Source of the DNA: Streptomyces sp. f51
GTDB taxonomy: Bacteria; Actinomycetota; Actinomycetes; Streptomycetales; Streptomycetaceae
Direction of reading: 5' to 3'
Assembly (NCBI RefSeq): GCF_037940415.1
Contig: NZ_CP149798.1
Location: 6,047,001-6,111,000, forward strand
Length of the DNA: 64,000 nucleotides
Below the pieces are notes generated by a model. The model made no database searches and was not told the origin of the DNA. It saw only the letters and a program-made list of their open reading frames with translations. Below are positions 53,567 to 61,669 of the stretch, in pieces. A program made the position numbers and the translations under genes. Positions within the stretch are counted from its first letter, which is position 1. Each line of letters begins with the position of its first letter.

Positions 53567-54786
53567 GCGCGACGGGAGTGCGGGTCGCCGTCACCGGTCT
53601 CGGCGTGGTCGCGCCCAACGGCCTGGGCACGGAGGCCTATTGGGCGGCGACCCGCAAGGGGAGCAGCGGCATCGGCCGGATCACGCGCTTCGTGCCCGAC
53701 GGCTACCCGAGCCAACTGGCCGGTGAGGTGGACGGGTTCGACGCGGCGGAGCATCTGCCGGGCCGGCTGCTGCCGCAGACCGACCGGATGACCCAGATGG
53801 CCCTGGTGGCCGCCGACTGGGCGTTCGAGGACGCCGCGGTGCGCCCGGGCGAGCTGCCCGAGTTCGAGATGGGCGTGATCACGGCCAGTTCGTCCGGCGG
53901 ATTCGAGTTCGGGCAGCGGGAGTTGCAGGCCCTGTGGAGCAAGGGCAGCCGGTACGTCAGCGCGTACCAGTCGTTCGCGTGGTTCTACGCCGTCAACAGC
54001 GGCCAGATCTCCATTCGCAACGGCATGCGCGGCCCGAGCGGTGTGGTCGTCAGCGACCAGGCGGGCGGGCTCGACGCGGTCGCCCAGGCGCGGCGGCAGA
54101 TCCGCAAGGGCACCCGGCTGGTGATGTCGGGCGCCGTCGACGCCTCCATCTGCCCCTGGGGCTGGGTCGCCCAGATGGCGAGCAACCGGCTGAGCACGAG
54201 CCGCGACCCGGACCGGGCCTATCTGCCCTTCGACCCCGCGGCCGCCGGCCACGTGGCAGGCGAGGGCGGCGCCCTGCTGGTCCTTGAGGAGATGGAGCAG
54301 GCCCGCGCCCGGGGCGCCCGGCGGATCTACGGCGAGATCGCCGGATACGGCTCCACCCTCGACCCCCGGCCGGGCAGCGGGCGCCCCCCGGGTCTGCGCA
54401 AGGCCGTCGAACTGGCCCTGGCCGACGCCGGGGCCGACCCCCGCGACATCGACGTGGTGTTCGCCGACGCGGCCGCGATCCCCGGCCTCGACCGGATCGA
54501 GGCGGAGACGATCACCGAGGTGTTCGGTCCGCGGGCGGTGCCGGTGACCGCGCCCAAGACCATGACCGGGCGGCTCTACTCGGGCGCGGCGCCCCTCGAT
54601 CTCGCCGCCGCGTTCCTCTCCATGCGGGACGGGGTGATCCCGCCGTCCATCGGCGTCTCCCCGGCTCCCGAACACGGCCTCGACCTGGTCGTCGGCCAGG
54701 AACGGACCGCCACCGTGCGCTCCGCCCTGGTGATCGCCCGCGGCCACGGCGGGTTCAACTCCGCGGTCGTGGTCCGCGCCGCCTGA
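53563..54786 (+). CDS. Chain-length factor (KSbeta)
   Basis: 407 aa. The active-site Cys is replaced by Gln166 in VVVSDQAGGLDAV, the mark of decarboxylating chain-length factors. The gating stretch ASSSGGFEFGQRELQALW has Gly and Leu where actinorhodin CLF has Thr112 and Phe116, predicting the larger cavity of decaketide (C20) systems. ATG follows CGGAGGG and overlaps KSalpha by 4 bases. With KSalpha it builds the poly-beta-ketone that becomes the benz[a]anthracene skeleton. Confidence 0.96.
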   Translation: MSATGVRVAVTGLGVVAPNGLGTEAYWAATRKGSSGIGRITRFVPDGYPSQLAGEVDGFDAAEHLPGRLLPQTDRMTQMALVAADWAFEDAAVRPGELPEFEMGVITASSSGGFEFGQRELQALWSKGSRYVSAYQSFAWFYAVNSGQISIRNGMRGPSGVVVSDQAGGLDAVAQARRQIRKGTRLVMSGAVDASICPWGWVAQMASNRLSTSRDPDRAYLPFDPAAAGHVAGEGGALLVLEEMEQARARGARRIYGEIAGYGSTLDPRPGSGRPPGLRKAVELALADAGADPRDIDVVFADAAAIPGLDRIEAETITEVFGPRAVPVTAPKTMTGRLYSGAAPLDLAAAFLSMRDGVIPPSIGVSPAPEHGLDLVVGQERTATVRSALVIARGHGGFNSAVVVRAA

Positions 54787-54838
54787 GCGGTCCCCCCAGG
54801 ACCGCGGCCCGCCGCGACACCGAGGCGTGGCGCGCGGG

Positions 54839-54922
54839 CGAGCGGCGCGGGTCACCCCGGCTCACGGAGGACCGGCGTGACGAGCGGCGCGGGTCACCCC
54901 GGCTCACGGAGGACCGGTGTGG
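54839..54922 (+). repeat. 42-bp tandem duplication of a translation start region
   Basis: Copy 1 (54839-54880) and copy 2 (54881-54922) differ at two bases. Each holds GGAGGACCGG(C/T)GTG, a Shine-Dalgarno sequence with a GTG, so a possible start was duplicated. Both GTGs are in frame with the ACP start at 54961. Confidence 0.8.
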
Positions 54923-54960
54923 CCCCCATCCCCACCCCAGCGACGAAAGGACACGTACCC

Positions 54961-55230
54961 ATGCCCTCCAACGAGTTCACCCTCGACGACCTCAGGCGCA
55001 TCCTGCGCGACGGGGCCGGCGCCGACGAATCCGCCGACCTCGACGGGGACATCGCGGACACCGACTTCGAGTCGCTGGGCTACGAGTCCCTCGCGATGCT
55101 GGAGACCGGCGGGCGCATCGAGCGCGAGTTCGGCATCACCCTGGACGACGACACGCTGACCGACGCCCGCACCCCGCGCGAGCTGATGGACGCGGTCAAC
55201 GCCCTGCTGGTGCCCGCCGAGATCGGCTGA
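54961..55230 (+). CDS. Acyl carrier protein of type II polyketide synthase
   Basis: 89 aa. Phosphopantetheine attachment at Ser43 in DFESLGYESLAMLETG; usual sequence is GYDSLALLE, so the Asp before the serine is Glu here. Carries the growing chain. Start: ATG at 54961 with AAAGGA upstream, matching normal ACP length; in-frame GTGs at 54877 and 54919 with better GGAGG sites would add 28 or 14 residues of unconserved sequence. Confidence 0.95.
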   Translation: MPSNEFTLDDLRRILRDGAGADESADLDGDIADTDFESLGYESLAMLETGGRIEREFGITLDDDTLTDARTPRELMDAVNALLVPAEIG

Positions 55231-55296
55231 GCCCGCCCCCGACCGCGCCTCCCCTTCGCCCTCCCGTGCCTTCCCTTCCTTCTCCAGGAGACAGAC

Positions 55297-56082
55297 ATGA
55301 CGCAGCAGAACCCGAAGGTCGCCCTCGTCACGGGCGCGACCAGCGGCATAGGCCTGGCGGTGACCAGGCTGCTGGCCGAGCAGGGCCACCGGGTGTTCCT
55401 CTGCGCCCGTACCGAGGACGGTGTGACCCGTACGGTCAAGGAACTCCTCGACGACGGGCTGGAGGTGGACGGCGTCACCTGCGACGTCCGTTCGGCCGAC
55501 GACGTCAAGCGCTTCGTGCGGCAGGCCGTCGAGCGCTTCGGCACGATCGACGTCCTCGTCAACAACGCGGGCCGCTCCGGCGGCGGAGTCACCGCGGACA
55601 TCACCGACGAGCTGTGGTTCGACGTCATCGACACCAACCTCAACAGTGTCTTCCTGATGACGCGCGAGGTGCTCACCACGGGCGGCATGCGCGACAAGGA
55701 CCGCGGCCGGATCATCAACATCGCCTCCACCGCGGGCAAGCAGGGCGTGGTGCTCGGCGCCCCCTACTCGGCCTCCAAGCACGGCGTGGTCGGCCTCACC
55801 AAGGCGCTCGGCAACGAGCTGGCGCCCACCGGGATCACCGTCAACGCGGTCTGCCCCGGCTATGTCGAGACGCCGATGGCACAGCGCGTCCGCCAGGGCT
55901 ACGCGGCCGCGTACGACACCAGCGAGGACGCCATCCTCGAGAGGTTCCGGGCGAAGATCCCGCTCGGCCGTTACTCGACGCCCGACGAGGTCGCGGGCCT
56001 GGTCGGCTATCTGGCGTCCGACACCGCCGCCTCCATCACCGCCCAGGCGCTGAACGTCTGCGGCGGCCTGGGCAACTTCTGA
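55297..56082 (+). CDS. Polyketide C-9 ketoreductase (ActIII family)
   Basis: 261 aa short-chain dehydrogenase. NADPH motif TGATSGIGLAV; NNAG; catalytic Ser in NIASTAGKQG and Tyr/Lys in YSASKHG; PGYVETPMAQRVRQGYA is the substrate-side ActIII signature. Reduces the C-9 carbonyl of the nascent chain and so helps set first-ring cyclisation. ATG with CTCCAGGAGACAGAC upstream. Confidence 0.95.
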   Translation: MTQQNPKVALVTGATSGIGLAVTRLLAEQGHRVFLCARTEDGVTRTVKELLDDGLEVDGVTCDVRSADDVKRFVRQAVERFGTIDVLVNNAGRSGGGVTADITDELWFDVIDTNLNSVFLMTREVLTTGGMRDKDRGRIINIASTAGKQGVVLGAPYSASKHGVVGLTKALGNELAPTGITVNAVCPGYVETPMAQRVRQGYAAAYDTSEDAILERFRAKIPLGRYSTPDEVAGLVGYLASDTAASITAQALNVCGGLGNF

Positions 56083-56102
56083 GACACGGAGGAGAGCACA
56101 CG

Positions 56103-57038
56103 ATGACGACCCGTCAGGTCGAGCACACCATCACCGTCGAGGCCCCGGCCGCCGCCGTCTACCGGCTGATCGCCGAGGTGGAGAACTGGCCGCGGATCTT
56201 CCCGCCCACCCTCTACGTCGACCAGGTCGAGCGGGGCGCGGACGAGGAACGCATCCGTATCTGGGCCACCGCCAACGGCGAGGCGAAGAACTGGACTTCG
56301 CGCCGCACCCTGGACGCCGCCCATCTGCGGATCACCTTCCGCCAAGAGGTCTCCACCCCGCCGGTCGCCGCCATGGGCGGCACCTGGATCATCGAGCCGC
56401 TCTCCGGGACCTCCTCGCGGGTGCGGCTGCTGCACGACTACCGGGCCGTCGACGACGACCCGGACGGCCTGAAGTGGATCGACGAGGCCGTCGACCGCAA
56501 CTCCCGCTCGGAGCTGGCCGCGCTGAGGACGAACGTCGAACTGGCCCACGCCTCCGAGGAGATCACCTTCTCCTTCGAGGACACGGTCCAGATCGCCGGC
56601 GCGGCCAAGGACGCCTACGACTTCGTCAACGAGGCCGGGCTGTGGGCCGAGCGGCTGCCGCACGTGGCCTCCGTACGCTTCTCCGAGGACACCCCGGGGC
56701 TCCAGGTGCTGGAGATGGACACGCGCGCCAAGGACGGCTCCACGCACACCACGAAGTCGTACCGCGTGGTCTTCCCGCACCACACGATCGCGTACAAGCA
56801 GGTCACCCTGCCCGCCCTGATGACCCTGCACACCGGGCGCTGGACCTTCGCGGAGAACGCCGGCGGGGTCGCCGTGACCTCGCAGCACACCGTCGTCCTC
56901 AACACGGCGAACATCACCGCCGTCCTGGGACCCGACGCGAGTGTCGCCGACGCCCGGGAGTACGTCCGCGGCGCGCTGAGCGCCAACAGCCGCGCCACCC
57001 TGGGCCACGCCAAGGACCACGCCGAGAACCAGCGCTGA
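56103..57038 (+). CDS. Didomain aromatase/cyclase (bifunctional, START-like)
   Basis: 311 aa, two helix-grip (SRPBCC) domains, residues about 1-150 (VEHTITVEAPAAAVYRLIAE, WPRIFPPT) and 155-311 (TFSFEDTVQIAGAAKDAYDF, WAERLPHV). This didomain form accompanies reduced polyketides and performs C7-C12 first-ring closure and aromatisation. ATG after GGAGAGCACACG; 20 bases behind the ketoreductase. Stop is 2 bases before the next ATG. Confidence 0.93.
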   Translation: MTTRQVEHTITVEAPAAAVYRLIAEVENWPRIFPPTLYVDQVERGADEERIRIWATANGEAKNWTSRRTLDAAHLRITFRQEVSTPPVAAMGGTWIIEPLSGTSSRVRLLHDYRAVDDDPDGLKWIDEAVDRNSRSELAALRTNVELAHASEEITFSFEDTVQIAGAAKDAYDFVNEAGLWAERLPHVASVRFSEDTPGLQVLEMDTRAKDGSTHTTKSYRVVFPHHTIAYKQVTLPALMTLHTGRWTFAENAGGVAVTSQHTVVLNTANITAVLGPDASVADAREYVRGALSANSRATLGHAKDHAENQR

Positions 57039-57040
57039 CC

Positions 57041-59017
57041 ATGGCCGCCCTGGACACCGATGTGGTCGTCGTCGGAGCCGGACCGGTCGGGCTGCTGCTC
57101 GCCGGGGAACTGCGCACCGGCGGGGCACGGGTGACCGTGCTGGAGCGGCTGACCGAGCCGACGACGGAATCGCGCGCGTCGGTCCTGCACGCCCGCACCA
57201 TGGAACTGCTGGACGCGCGCGGCCTGGTCGGACGGCTCGGGCCGCCGCCCGACGCAGGGCCCGGCCACTTCGGCGGGATCCCCCTCGATCTGACCGAGGC
57301 CGGCGACAGCCCGTACGCCGGCCAGTGGAAGGCGCCGCAGACGCTTGTGGAGGCCGTGCTCGCGGACCGGGCGACCGGGCTCGGGGCCGTGGTCCGGCGC
57401 GGCCTCACCGTGACCGGGCTGTCCCAGGAACCCGACCGGGTGCACGTCGTCGCGGTCACCGCGGCGGGGGAGCGGCTGCGGCTGAGCGCCGCGTACGTCG
57501 TCGGCTGCGACGGCGAGGAGAGCGCCGTGCGGCGGCTCGCCGGTTTCGCGTTCCCCGGGACCGGCCCCACCAAGGAACTGCTGCGCGCCGACCTGACGGG
57601 AGTCGACCTGAGGGAGCGGCGCTTCGAGCGGCACACCCTCGGGGTGGCCAACGCCCGCCGCGGACCCGACGGTGTCACCCGTGTCATGGTGCACGCCTTC
57701 GGCCGGGTCCCCGGCGCCTCGAAGACGCCCGCCTTCGAGGAGGTGCGCGCGGTGTGGGCCCAGGTCACCGGCGAGGACCTCGCGGGCGCCCGGCCGCTCT
57801 GGCTCAACGCGTTCCACAACACCCGTCGGCAGGCGGCGTGTTACCGCGCCGGCCGGGTGTTCCTCGCCGGTGACGCCGCCCACGCGCAGCTGCCGGTCGG
57901 CGGCCAGGCCCTCAACCTCGGCCTCCAGGACGCGGCGGACCTCGGCGCGAAGCTCGCCGCGCGGCTCGCGGGGCGGGCGGGCGAGGAACTGCTCGACACC
58001 TACCACGCCGTCCGTCATCCGGTGGGCGCGCGCGTGCTCGGCAACATCGAGGCGCAGGCCCACCTGCTGTTCGGCGGCCCGGAACTGGACGGCCTACGGG
58101 CGGTGTTCCGCGAACTGCTCGCGATCCCGGCGGCCCGCCGCCACCTCGCCGCGATGATCAGTGGCCTCGACGGCGGCGGCCCGGCCGCGCACACCGCTCC
58201 CGGACCAACTCCTCGGCACACGACGTACAGGCACACCACGTACAGGAGGAACACCATGGGCAAGCTGACCGGAAAGACCGCGCTCGTCACCGGCTCCAGC
58301 CGTGGCATCGGCCGGGCCACGGCGCTCCGGCTGGCCCGCGAGGGCGCGCTCGTCGCCGTCCACGGCGCGAGCAACGGCGAGGCCGCCGCCGAGACCGTCG
58401 CCGCCATCGAGAAGGAGGGCGGCCGGGCCTTCGCGGTCCGGGCCGAGCTCGGCGTCCCCGGCGACGTCCACGAGCTGTTCCTGTCCCTGGAAAGGGAGTT
58501 GAAGGAACGCACCGGCGCCACCACGCTCGACATCCTGGTGAACAACGCCGGGGTCATGGGCGGTGTGGCCCCGGAGGACCTCACGCCCGAGGCGTTCGAC
58601 CGGCTCTTCGCCGTCAACGCCAAGGCGCCGTACTTCCTCGTGCAGCGCGCCCTGAACAACCTCCCCGACGGCGGCCGGATCATCAACATCTCCTCGGGAC
58701 TGACCCGGGTCGCCAACCCGCAGGAGGTGGCGTACGCGATGACCAAGGGCGCGATCGACCAGCTCACCCTGCACTTCGCCAAACACCTCGGCCCCCGCGG
58801 CATCACCGTGAACAGCGTGGGCCCCGGCATCACCGACAACGGCACACCGGTCTTCGACGACCCGGAAGCGGTGGCGGCGATGGCGAACTACTCGGTGTTC
58901 GGCCGGGTCGGCGACACCCGGGACGTGGCCGACGTGGTGGCCTTCCTCGCGAGCGACGACTCCCGCTGGATCACCGGCTCCTACCTGGACGCCAGCGGCG
59001 GCACGCTGCTCGGCTGA
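57041..59017 (+). CDS. Fused FAD oxygenase-SDR ketoreductase (PgaM/UrdM type)
   Basis: 658 aa in one uninterrupted frame. Residues 1-390: flavoprotein hydroxylase with VVVVGAGPVGLLLAGELRTG, VVGCDGEESAVRRLAGF, GRVFLAGDAAHAQLPVGGQA, but no C-terminal thioredoxin-like domain. Linker 391-405 has a short repeat HTTYRHTTYRR. Residues 406-658: short-chain reductase with VTGSSRGIGRATA, NNAG, Ser/Tyr/Lys at positions 146/160/164 of the reductase. Known: PgaM and UrdM are natural fusions of this design, acting after PgaE; the reductase part (PgaMred/UrdMred) reduces C-6. ATG 2 bases past the aromatase stop. Confidence 0.92.
   Translation: MAALDTDVVVVGAGPVGLLLAGELRTGGARVTVLERLTEPTTESRASVLHARTMELLDARGLVGRLGPPPDAGPGHFGGIPLDLTEAGDSPYAGQWKAPQTLVEAVLADRATGLGAVVRRGLTVTGLSQEPDRVHVVAVTAAGERLRLSAAYVVGCDGEESAVRRLAGFAFPGTGPTKELLRADLTGVDLRERRFERHTLGVANARRGPDGVTRVMVHAFGRVPGASKTPAFEEVRAVWAQVTGEDLAGARPLWLNAFHNTRRQAACYRAGRVFLAGDAAHAQLPVGGQALNLGLQDAADLGAKLAARLAGRAGEELLDTYHAVRHPVGARVLGNIEAQAHLLFGGPELDGLRAVFRELLAIPAARRHLAAMISGLDGGGPAAHTAPGPTPRHTTYRHTTYRRNTMGKLTGKTALVTGSSRGIGRATALRLAREGALVAVHGASNGEAAAETVAAIEKEGGRAFAVRAELGVPGDVHELFLSLERELKERTGATTLDILVNNAGVMGGVAPEDLTPEAFDRLFAVNAKAPYFLVQRALNNLPDGGRIINISSGLTRVANPQEVAYAMTKGAIDQLTLHFAKHLGPRGITVNSVGPGITDNGTPVFDDPEAVAAMANYSVFGRVGDTRDVADVVAFLASDDSRWITGSYLDASGGTLLG
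58244..58249 (+). promoter_or_regulatory. Internal ribosome binding site in the fusion gene
   Basis: AGGAGG, full consensus, 6 bases before an in-frame ATG at 58256 that exactly begins the reductase domain. Stronger than the site before the fusion's own ATG, where only coupling is apparent. Confidence 0.85.
58256..59017 (+). CDS. Angucycline 6-ketoreductase, separate product from internal start
   Basis: 253 aa in the same frame as the fusion, starting MGKLTGKTALVTGSS, the usual N-terminus of free LanV/UrdMred-type reductases. Internal AGGAGG supports independent translation; the same has been reported for PgaM. Catalytic Ser146, Tyr160, Lys164 are present; residue 192 is isoleucine (PGITDNG). 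Cytoplasmic, NADPH-dependent. Seen: start signals and domain boundary; inferred: that both forms are made here. Confidence 0.75.
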   Translation: MGKLTGKTALVTGSSRGIGRATALRLAREGALVAVHGASNGEAAAETVAAIEKEGGRAFAVRAELGVPGDVHELFLSLERELKERTGATTLDILVNNAGVMGGVAPEDLTPEAFDRLFAVNAKAPYFLVQRALNNLPDGGRIINISSGLTRVANPQEVAYAMTKGAIDQLTLHFAKHLGPRGITVNSVGPGITDNGTPVFDDPEAVAAMANYSVFGRVGDTRDVADVVAFLASDDSRWITGSYLDASGGTLLG

Positions 59018-59036
59018 GCGAGGGGACGCCCAGCGC

Positions 59037-60239
59037 ATGACGACGCTCTCCGCACGCCCCGGGCCCCGAGCCGAAGCCGGCCGCGGGGCCCTGCTCCTCG
59101 TGCTCGCCGGCAACATGCTCATCGACGCCCTGGAGGTCTCCGTCGTCCTGGTCGCCCTGCCGGCCGTGGAGCGCGACCTCGGTCTGTCGACGTTCGGCGG
59201 CCAGTGGGTGATGAGCGGCTTCGCCGCCGGATTCGCGGCCCTGCTGCTGCTCGGTCCGCGGCTCGTCGCCCGCTGGGGCAGACGGCCCGTCTACCTGGCC
59301 GCGCTGCCGGTGTTCATCGCCGCCTCGGTGGCCGGCGGTCTCACCGACCAGGCCGCCGTACTGATCGCCACCCGGGTCGTGAAGGGCATGTGCGCCGCGC
59401 TCACCGCGCCCACCGGGCTCGCGATCATCACCACCGCGTACCCCCCGGGAGCGGAGCGGCGCCGGGCGGTGTCGGTGTACTCGCTCTTCGGGGCGGCGGG
59501 CTTCACCGCGGGGCTGCTGTGCTCGGGGGCGCTGACCGGACTGAGCTGGCGCTGGAACCCGGTCTTCCCGGCCCCGGTCGCCCTCGTGCTGCTGGTCGCC
59601 GGGTTCCGGCTCATCCCGCGCGACGACGGGCCGGCGCCCGCCGCACCGCTCGGCGCCACCCTGGCACGGCACCTGCGCGACGGCCCGTTCCGGCGCTCGG
59701 CGGTCTGCGCGGCCACCCTGAACGGCACCTATCTGGGCCTGCTGCTGCTGTTCGTCCACCGGATGCACGATCAGTGGGGGTGGGGCTCCTGGCGTACGGC
59801 GCTCGCGCTCCTGCCCGCCTGTCTGCCGCTGGCGCTCGCGCTGCCCTTCGCGGGCCGGATGGTGGGGCGCTTCGGCACCGAACGGCTGATCAGGGCCGGA
59901 AGCACCGCCGCGGCGCTCGGCTGCGCGACCGCGCTCACGACCGCGGGATCCGGGACGTACGCCACCGGGGTGCTGCCCGCGCTGCTGCTCGTCGAGGCCG
60001 GTTTCGTCCTGTCCTTCGCCGCCCTCAACCTCCAGGCCACGGCGGGGATCCCGGCCGAGCACCGGGCCTCCGCGGTGCCGGTCTACCAGACGGCCGTCCA
60101 GCTGGGCGCGGTGCTCGCGCTGCCGGTCACGGCCGTGGCCATCGGCGCCGGGCAGGAGACCGCGCTCGGGTTCCTCACCGCCCTCTCGGCGACGGGCGCG
60201 CTCGTCGCCCGCACCCGCGGGGCCCACGCCGCGCCCTGA
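59037..60239 (+). CDS. MFS exporter of the polyketide cluster (UrdJ-like position)
   Basis: 400 aa, about 12 membrane segments. TM1 LVLAGNMLIDALEVSVVLVA with the DHA-type motif, GPRLVARWGRRPVYLAALPV (motif A), GAAGFTAGLLCSGALTG. Shorter than 14-segment DHA2 pumps. Its location directly after the oxygenase-reductase equals that of transporter genes in urd-type clusters; probably exports the final compound and gives self-resistance. 19 bases behind the fusion gene. Confidence 0.85.
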   Translation: MTTLSARPGPRAEAGRGALLLVLAGNMLIDALEVSVVLVALPAVERDLGLSTFGGQWVMSGFAAGFAALLLLGPRLVARWGRRPVYLAALPVFIAASVAGGLTDQAAVLIATRVVKGMCAALTAPTGLAIITTAYPPGAERRRAVSVYSLFGAAGFTAGLLCSGALTGLSWRWNPVFPAPVALVLLVAGFRLIPRDDGPAPAAPLGATLARHLRDGPFRRSAVCAATLNGTYLGLLLLFVHRMHDQWGWGSWRTALALLPACLPLALALPFAGRMVGRFGTERLIRAGSTAAALGCATALTTAGSGTYATGVLPALLLVEAGFVLSFAALNLQATAGIPAEHRASAVPVYQTAVQLGAVLALPVTAVAIGAGQETALGFLTALSATGALVARTRGAHAAP

Positions 60240-60332
60240 CCCGCCCCGGGCCGACCGCACGTCCTCGCGGGCCGCCGCGCCCGTCCACGTCCCCGCACAC
60301 CCGGGGCACCCGAACACGAACGGAGTCCAACG

Positions 60333-61625
60333 ATGCGTGTCATGTTCACCATCTTTCCGGCGACGGCACACCTGTATCCCGTCGTGCCGCTGGCCTGGGC
60401 GCTCCAGAGCGCCGGGCACGAGGTCGTCGTGGCGAGCCATGCGGGCGTCGTGGACCCCGGGGTGATCGCGAACATCGGCGCGGCCGGGCTCACGGCCGTA
60501 CCGCTCGGATCGCCCGAGGAACTGCCGGAAGCCCTGAGCAAGAACACCGGGGACGCCAAGCCGGACCGCCCGACCCTCGCCTTCGACGCGTGCGAACCGG
60601 AGGAGTCCGAGGGCTGGCGCATGGCGCGGACGGTCCTCAACGGCATGTTCAGGATGCACTACCCCGAGCCCGCGGAACCGGGCGGCCGCAGGCCCGTGCT
60701 GGACAACCTGGTCGACTTCGCCCGCGTCTGGAAGCCCGACCTCGTGCTGTGGGACCCGCTGATGTTCCCCGCGCCCATCGCCGCGCGGGTCACCGGCGCC
60801 GCGCACGCCCGCCTGGTCTGGGGCATGGACAACATCGCGCTGATCCACGAACGGACGAAGCGCGAACTGGCCGACCCGGACACGGAGTTGTCCGAGCACC
60901 CCTGGCTGAGCTGGTACGGCCCCGTACTGGAGCGGTACGGCCTCGAGTTCGGCGACGAGATGCTGCTCGGCCAGTGGACCCTCGACCTGACCCAGTCCAG
61001 GATGCGGCAGCCCGTCGAGCTGACCCACGTCCCGATGCGGCGCGTCCCCTACAACGGCGCGGCCCCCCTCCCGACCTGGCTGCACGACCGGCCCGAACGC
61101 CCGCGCGTGGTCCTGACCCTGGGCGTCAGCCGCCGCAAAATCTTCGGCAAGTACAGCGGGTTCCCGATGCGCGAGTTCTTCGAGTCGGTGTCCGCCCTGG
61201 ACATCGAGGTCGTCGCCACCCTCAACAGCGAGCAGCTCGCCGCGGTCGGCACCCTGCCCGACAACGTCCGCACGCTGGAGTACGTACCGCTCAACCAGGT
61301 CCTGCCGACCAGTTCGGCCGTCATCCACCACGGCGGGGGCGGGACCTTCTCCGCGGCGGTCGCCTTCCAGGTGCCCCAGCTCGTGATGCCACTGCCCATG
61401 TGGGACGAGATGGTCACCGCCCGCTACGTCGCGGACATGGGCGCGGGACTGGTCGCCGATCCCGAGACGCTGGACGTCCCGGGACTGCACAAGCAGCTCG
61501 TACGGCTCCTGGAGGACCCCTCGTTCTCGCTCGGCGCGCGCCGCCTCTACGACGAGATGCTCTCCGCGCCCGCGCCCAAGGACGTCGTTCCCCTGCTGGA
61601 GCGCCTGACCGCCGAGCGCCGCTGA
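60333..61625 (+). CDS. GT1-family glycosyltransferase (deoxysugar transfer)
   Basis: 430 aa GT-B. N-terminal acceptor part FTIFPATAHLYPVVPLAWAL; C-terminal donor part with VVLTLGVSRRKIFGKYSGFP and the signature SAVIHHGGGGTFSAAVAFQVPQ. Closest in flavour to macrolide/angucycline transferases that use NDP-2,6-dideoxyhexoses. ATG at 60333, AACGGAG upstream. 93-base gap to the transporter without a visible terminator. Confidence 0.88.
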   Translation: MRVMFTIFPATAHLYPVVPLAWALQSAGHEVVVASHAGVVDPGVIANIGAAGLTAVPLGSPEELPEALSKNTGDAKPDRPTLAFDACEPEESEGWRMARTVLNGMFRMHYPEPAEPGGRRPVLDNLVDFARVWKPDLVLWDPLMFPAPIAARVTGAAHARLVWGMDNIALIHERTKRELADPDTELSEHPWLSWYGPVLERYGLEFGDEMLLGQWTLDLTQSRMRQPVELTHVPMRRVPYNGAAPLPTWLHDRPERPRVVLTLGVSRRKIFGKYSGFPMREFFESVSALDIEVVATLNSEQLAAVGTLPDNVRTLEYVPLNQVLPTSSAVIHHGGGGTFSAAVAFQVPQLVMPLPMWDEMVTARYVADMGAGLVADPETLDVPGLHKQLVRLLEDPSFSLGARRLYDEMLSAPAPKDVVPLLERLTAERR

Positions 61626-61669
61626 CCCGCCCGAAGAGGCCGGTGCGGCCGGAGAGGACTGCCCGTCAG

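Noticed and set aside
54877..54960. Extended ACP starting at GTG 54877
   Set aside because: The added residues come from the duplicated 42-bp unit and are not ACP-like; ATG 54961 gives the normal length and has its own site.
56474..57040. Upstream extension of the oxygenase-reductase frame
   Set aside because: That part is a shadow of the aromatase gene; the FAD motif starts right after ATG 57041.
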